The notes beneath the pieces are model-generated. The model saw only the letters and a list, made by a program, of their open reading frames with translations, had not been told where the DNA came from and searched no databases. Shown piece by piece: positions 30,914-31,951 of a stretch of DNA of 31,951 nucleotides. The DNA comes from an uncultured Collinsella sp. (GTDB taxonomy: Bacteria; Actinomycetota; Coriobacteriia; Coriobacteriales; Coriobacteriaceae), in NCBI GenBank assembly GCA_900554645.1, contig USIE01000016.1, positions 1-31,951 on the forward strand. The letters run 5' to 3'. Position 1 is the stretch's first letter. Each line of letters begins with the position of its first letter. Both the position numbers and the translations under genes were made by a program.

Positions 30914-31017
30914 GGGCATCAAGCACGGATATTTTTGCATCCATCCTGCACATGGCGATAGGCATGACGGTCATAGCGGCTATGCTGGCGGCAATTATGA
31001 CAGTTTTTATTCACTGA
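30886..31017 (+). CDS. Small single-helix membrane protein
   Basis: About 43 residues from GTG 30886; the start is uncertain and the frame is open to 30835. The end, STDIFASILHMAIGMTVIAA then MLAAIMTVFIH, is a clear membrane helix. It overlaps the end of methyltransferase 2 and stops 11 bases before methyltransferase 3. It may anchor or regulate the methyltransferases. Family unknown. Confidence 0.5.
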   Translation: MALRHGAEVRASSTDIFASILHMAIGMTVIAAMLAAIMTVFIH

Positions 31018-31028
31018 GGAAGAAACCT

Positions 31029-31859
31029 ATGAAATGTAAAATTGAGAAAAACACCGTGCAGGAAACGCTGATCCTCCCGCTGTATTCCCGGAAGCTGTGT
31101 ACGGAGTTGTACCCGAACCTTTACAAGGATGAAACGGCGGTTCGCCTGCTCGGCCAGATCGACTACGACTTTTCAGAGACAGAGAAAAACTCCCGCAGCC
31201 TGATGCAGCGCTTTGGTGCGCTGGAGGTGGCCATGCGGCAGAGTGATCTTGCTTTCGAGGTGCGGGATTACCTGAAAGGCCACCCCAATGCGGCGGTGGT
31301 CAATCTGGGCTGTGGGCTGGACAACACCGGCAGAACCTGCGACAACGGTAGATGCAGGATCTACAATCTGGACTTCCCGGATGTGATTGCCTTGCGGCAG
31401 CAGCTACTGCCCGCCGAGGATCGAGAACAAAATATCCCCTGCGACCTGAAAGACACCGCATGGTTTGGCAAAATCGATGCCTCCGGCGGGGCGGTACTCT
31501 TTGCCTCCGGGGTATTCTATTACTTTCTGACCCAGCAGGTCCGGGAACTGGTGCGGGAGATGGCGGACGCTTTCCCCGGCGGTGTGCTGGTCTTTGATGC
31601 TGCCAATCGGACGGCAGTAAAGATGATCGCAAAAACATGGCTTAAGACTGCAAAAATCAAGGATGTTGGGGCATATTTTGCGGTTTCGGATGCCGCCAAG
31701 GAAATCGGCGCGTGGGACAGCCGTCTGCAGGTCACAAGTCGCGGCTATATGCTGGGTTACAACGATTTGAGAGACCCTTCTGTCAGCGGCTTTTTCCGGT
31801 TTCTCGCAAGGGTCGGTGACAACGGGATGAAAATGCAAATCGTGAAAATAAGATTTTAA
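31029..31859 (+). CDS. Leucine carboxyl methyltransferase-type SAM enzyme
   Basis: 276 residues of the LCMT/PPM1/TcmP-type family. It has MRQSDLAFEVRDYL (family N-terminal region), AAVVNLGCGLDNTG (motif I, about 88-101), YNLDFPDVI with the SAM-binding acidic residue, and ASGVFYYFLTQQVRELV. The C-terminal cap binds substrate. Bacterial members methylate carboxyl or hydroxyl groups of natural products. GAGGAAG lies a few bases before ATG 31029. It is the last gene of the operon and is closed by a 21-bp terminator. Confidence 0.88.
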   Translation: MKCKIEKNTVQETLILPLYSRKLCTELYPNLYKDETAVRLLGQIDYDFSETEKNSRSLMQRFGALEVAMRQSDLAFEVRDYLKGHPNAAVVNLGCGLDNTGRTCDNGRCRIYNLDFPDVIALRQQLLPAEDREQNIPCDLKDTAWFGKIDASGGAVLFASGVFYYFLTQQVRELVREMADAFPGGVLVFDAANRTAVKMIAKTWLKTAKIKDVGAYFAVSDAAKEIGAWDSRLQVTSRGYMLGYNDLRDPSVSGFFRFLARVGDNGMKMQIVKIRF

Positions 31860-31872
31860 GAGACAAAAATGC

Positions 31873-31922
31873 AAAAGACGAGCGCTTCTTGCCGCCCAAT
31901 TGGCAAGAAGCGCTCGTCTTTT
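31873..31922. terminator. 21-bp bidirectional intrinsic terminator
   Basis: AAAAGACGAGCGCTTCTTGCC (31873-31893) pairs perfectly with 31902-31922 over an eight-base loop, with T-runs on both strands (TCTTTTCTT on plus; TTTTGCATTTTTG on minus). It ends the methyltransferase operon and the convergent tRNA. Confidence 0.95.
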
Positions 31923-31936
31923 CTTAACGCGTTGTA

Positions 31937-31951
31937 TGGCGGAGAGAGCGC
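31937..31951 (-). tRNA. tRNA-Ser, 3' end only (window edge)
   Basis: Read on the minus strand, the last 15 bases are GCGCTCTCTCCGCCA. This is the acceptor 3' strand, discriminator G and encoded CCA end of a typical bacterial tRNA-Ser (GGAGAG at the 5' end). The rest lies outside the window, so the identity is a recognition call. Confidence 0.6.

Noticed and set aside
31873..31951. Attachment-site duplication of the tRNA-Ser 3' end elsewhere in the window
   Set aside because: I searched by eye for GGCGGAGAGAG and its complement and found no second copy, and no integrase gene is visible.

Overview
The window looks like a high-GC Gram-positive gut anaerobe of the Coriobacteriia, most likely Collinsella or a close relative. 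I infer this from the GC-rich coding style, the LAxTG-type surface anchor, the PadR/DUF1700 pair, the CXXC-microprotein/Fe-S/TlpA redox cluster, the stand-alone ATPase genes with palindromic upstream DNA, and the second type II topoisomerase pair. This is recognition from memory; no search was run.

Layout: 1-497 holds hairpins resembling the end of an IS200/IS605-type element, fused to the headless TipAS domain of a MerR-type regulator. 549-794 is a glutaredoxin and 962-1921 (-) a tRNA-dihydrouridine synthase, with two long perfect palindromes between them. 2148-5435 (-) is a fused ABC ATPase-permease with a very large external domain. 5657-7699 (-) is a redox operon: a 48-residue CXXC membrane microprotein, a NapH-like polyferredoxin membrane protein and a thioredoxin-fold lipoprotein. 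A two-component system (7790-9600, +) diverges from it. 9631-11564 is a graveyard: an arginase-family remnant, an AAA ATPase remnant and a stop-interrupted small ORF, plus one intact unknown gene. 11725-12925 (-) is a PadR / DUF1700 / small membrane protein operon. 13583-19112 (+) is a LuxR-type regulator followed by a 1455-residue Tat-exported, probably sortase-anchored surface protein. 19202-20026 (-) is an Xre-type regulator and a membrane protein with a textbook promoter inside an inverted repeat.

20283-26106 (+) carries a Walker ATPase with a C-terminal nuclease-like motif, behind three copies of a palindromic motif. It is followed by a GyrB/ParE-like and GyrA/ParC-like pair. A LexA-box-like sequence lies just upstream of that pair, and its quinolone-contact positions are non-canonical. 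26263-31951 is accessory DNA: a 19-bp tandem repeat, a second remnant of the same ATPase family as at 10.2 kb, a flavodoxin-fold reductase, two small unknown genes around a 17-bp palindrome, YjdF, a ToxN/TenpN-like toxin with a possible RNA antitoxin region, and a three-methyltransferase operon behind a DtxR-like box. The window ends in the 3' end of a probable tRNA-Ser on the minus strand.

The most interesting coherent systems are the envelope redox operon with its sensor pair, including a microprotein that is easy to miss; the possibly SOS-linked accessory topoisomerase; the candidate type III toxin-antitoxin locus; and the metal-box methyltransferase island beside the tRNA.
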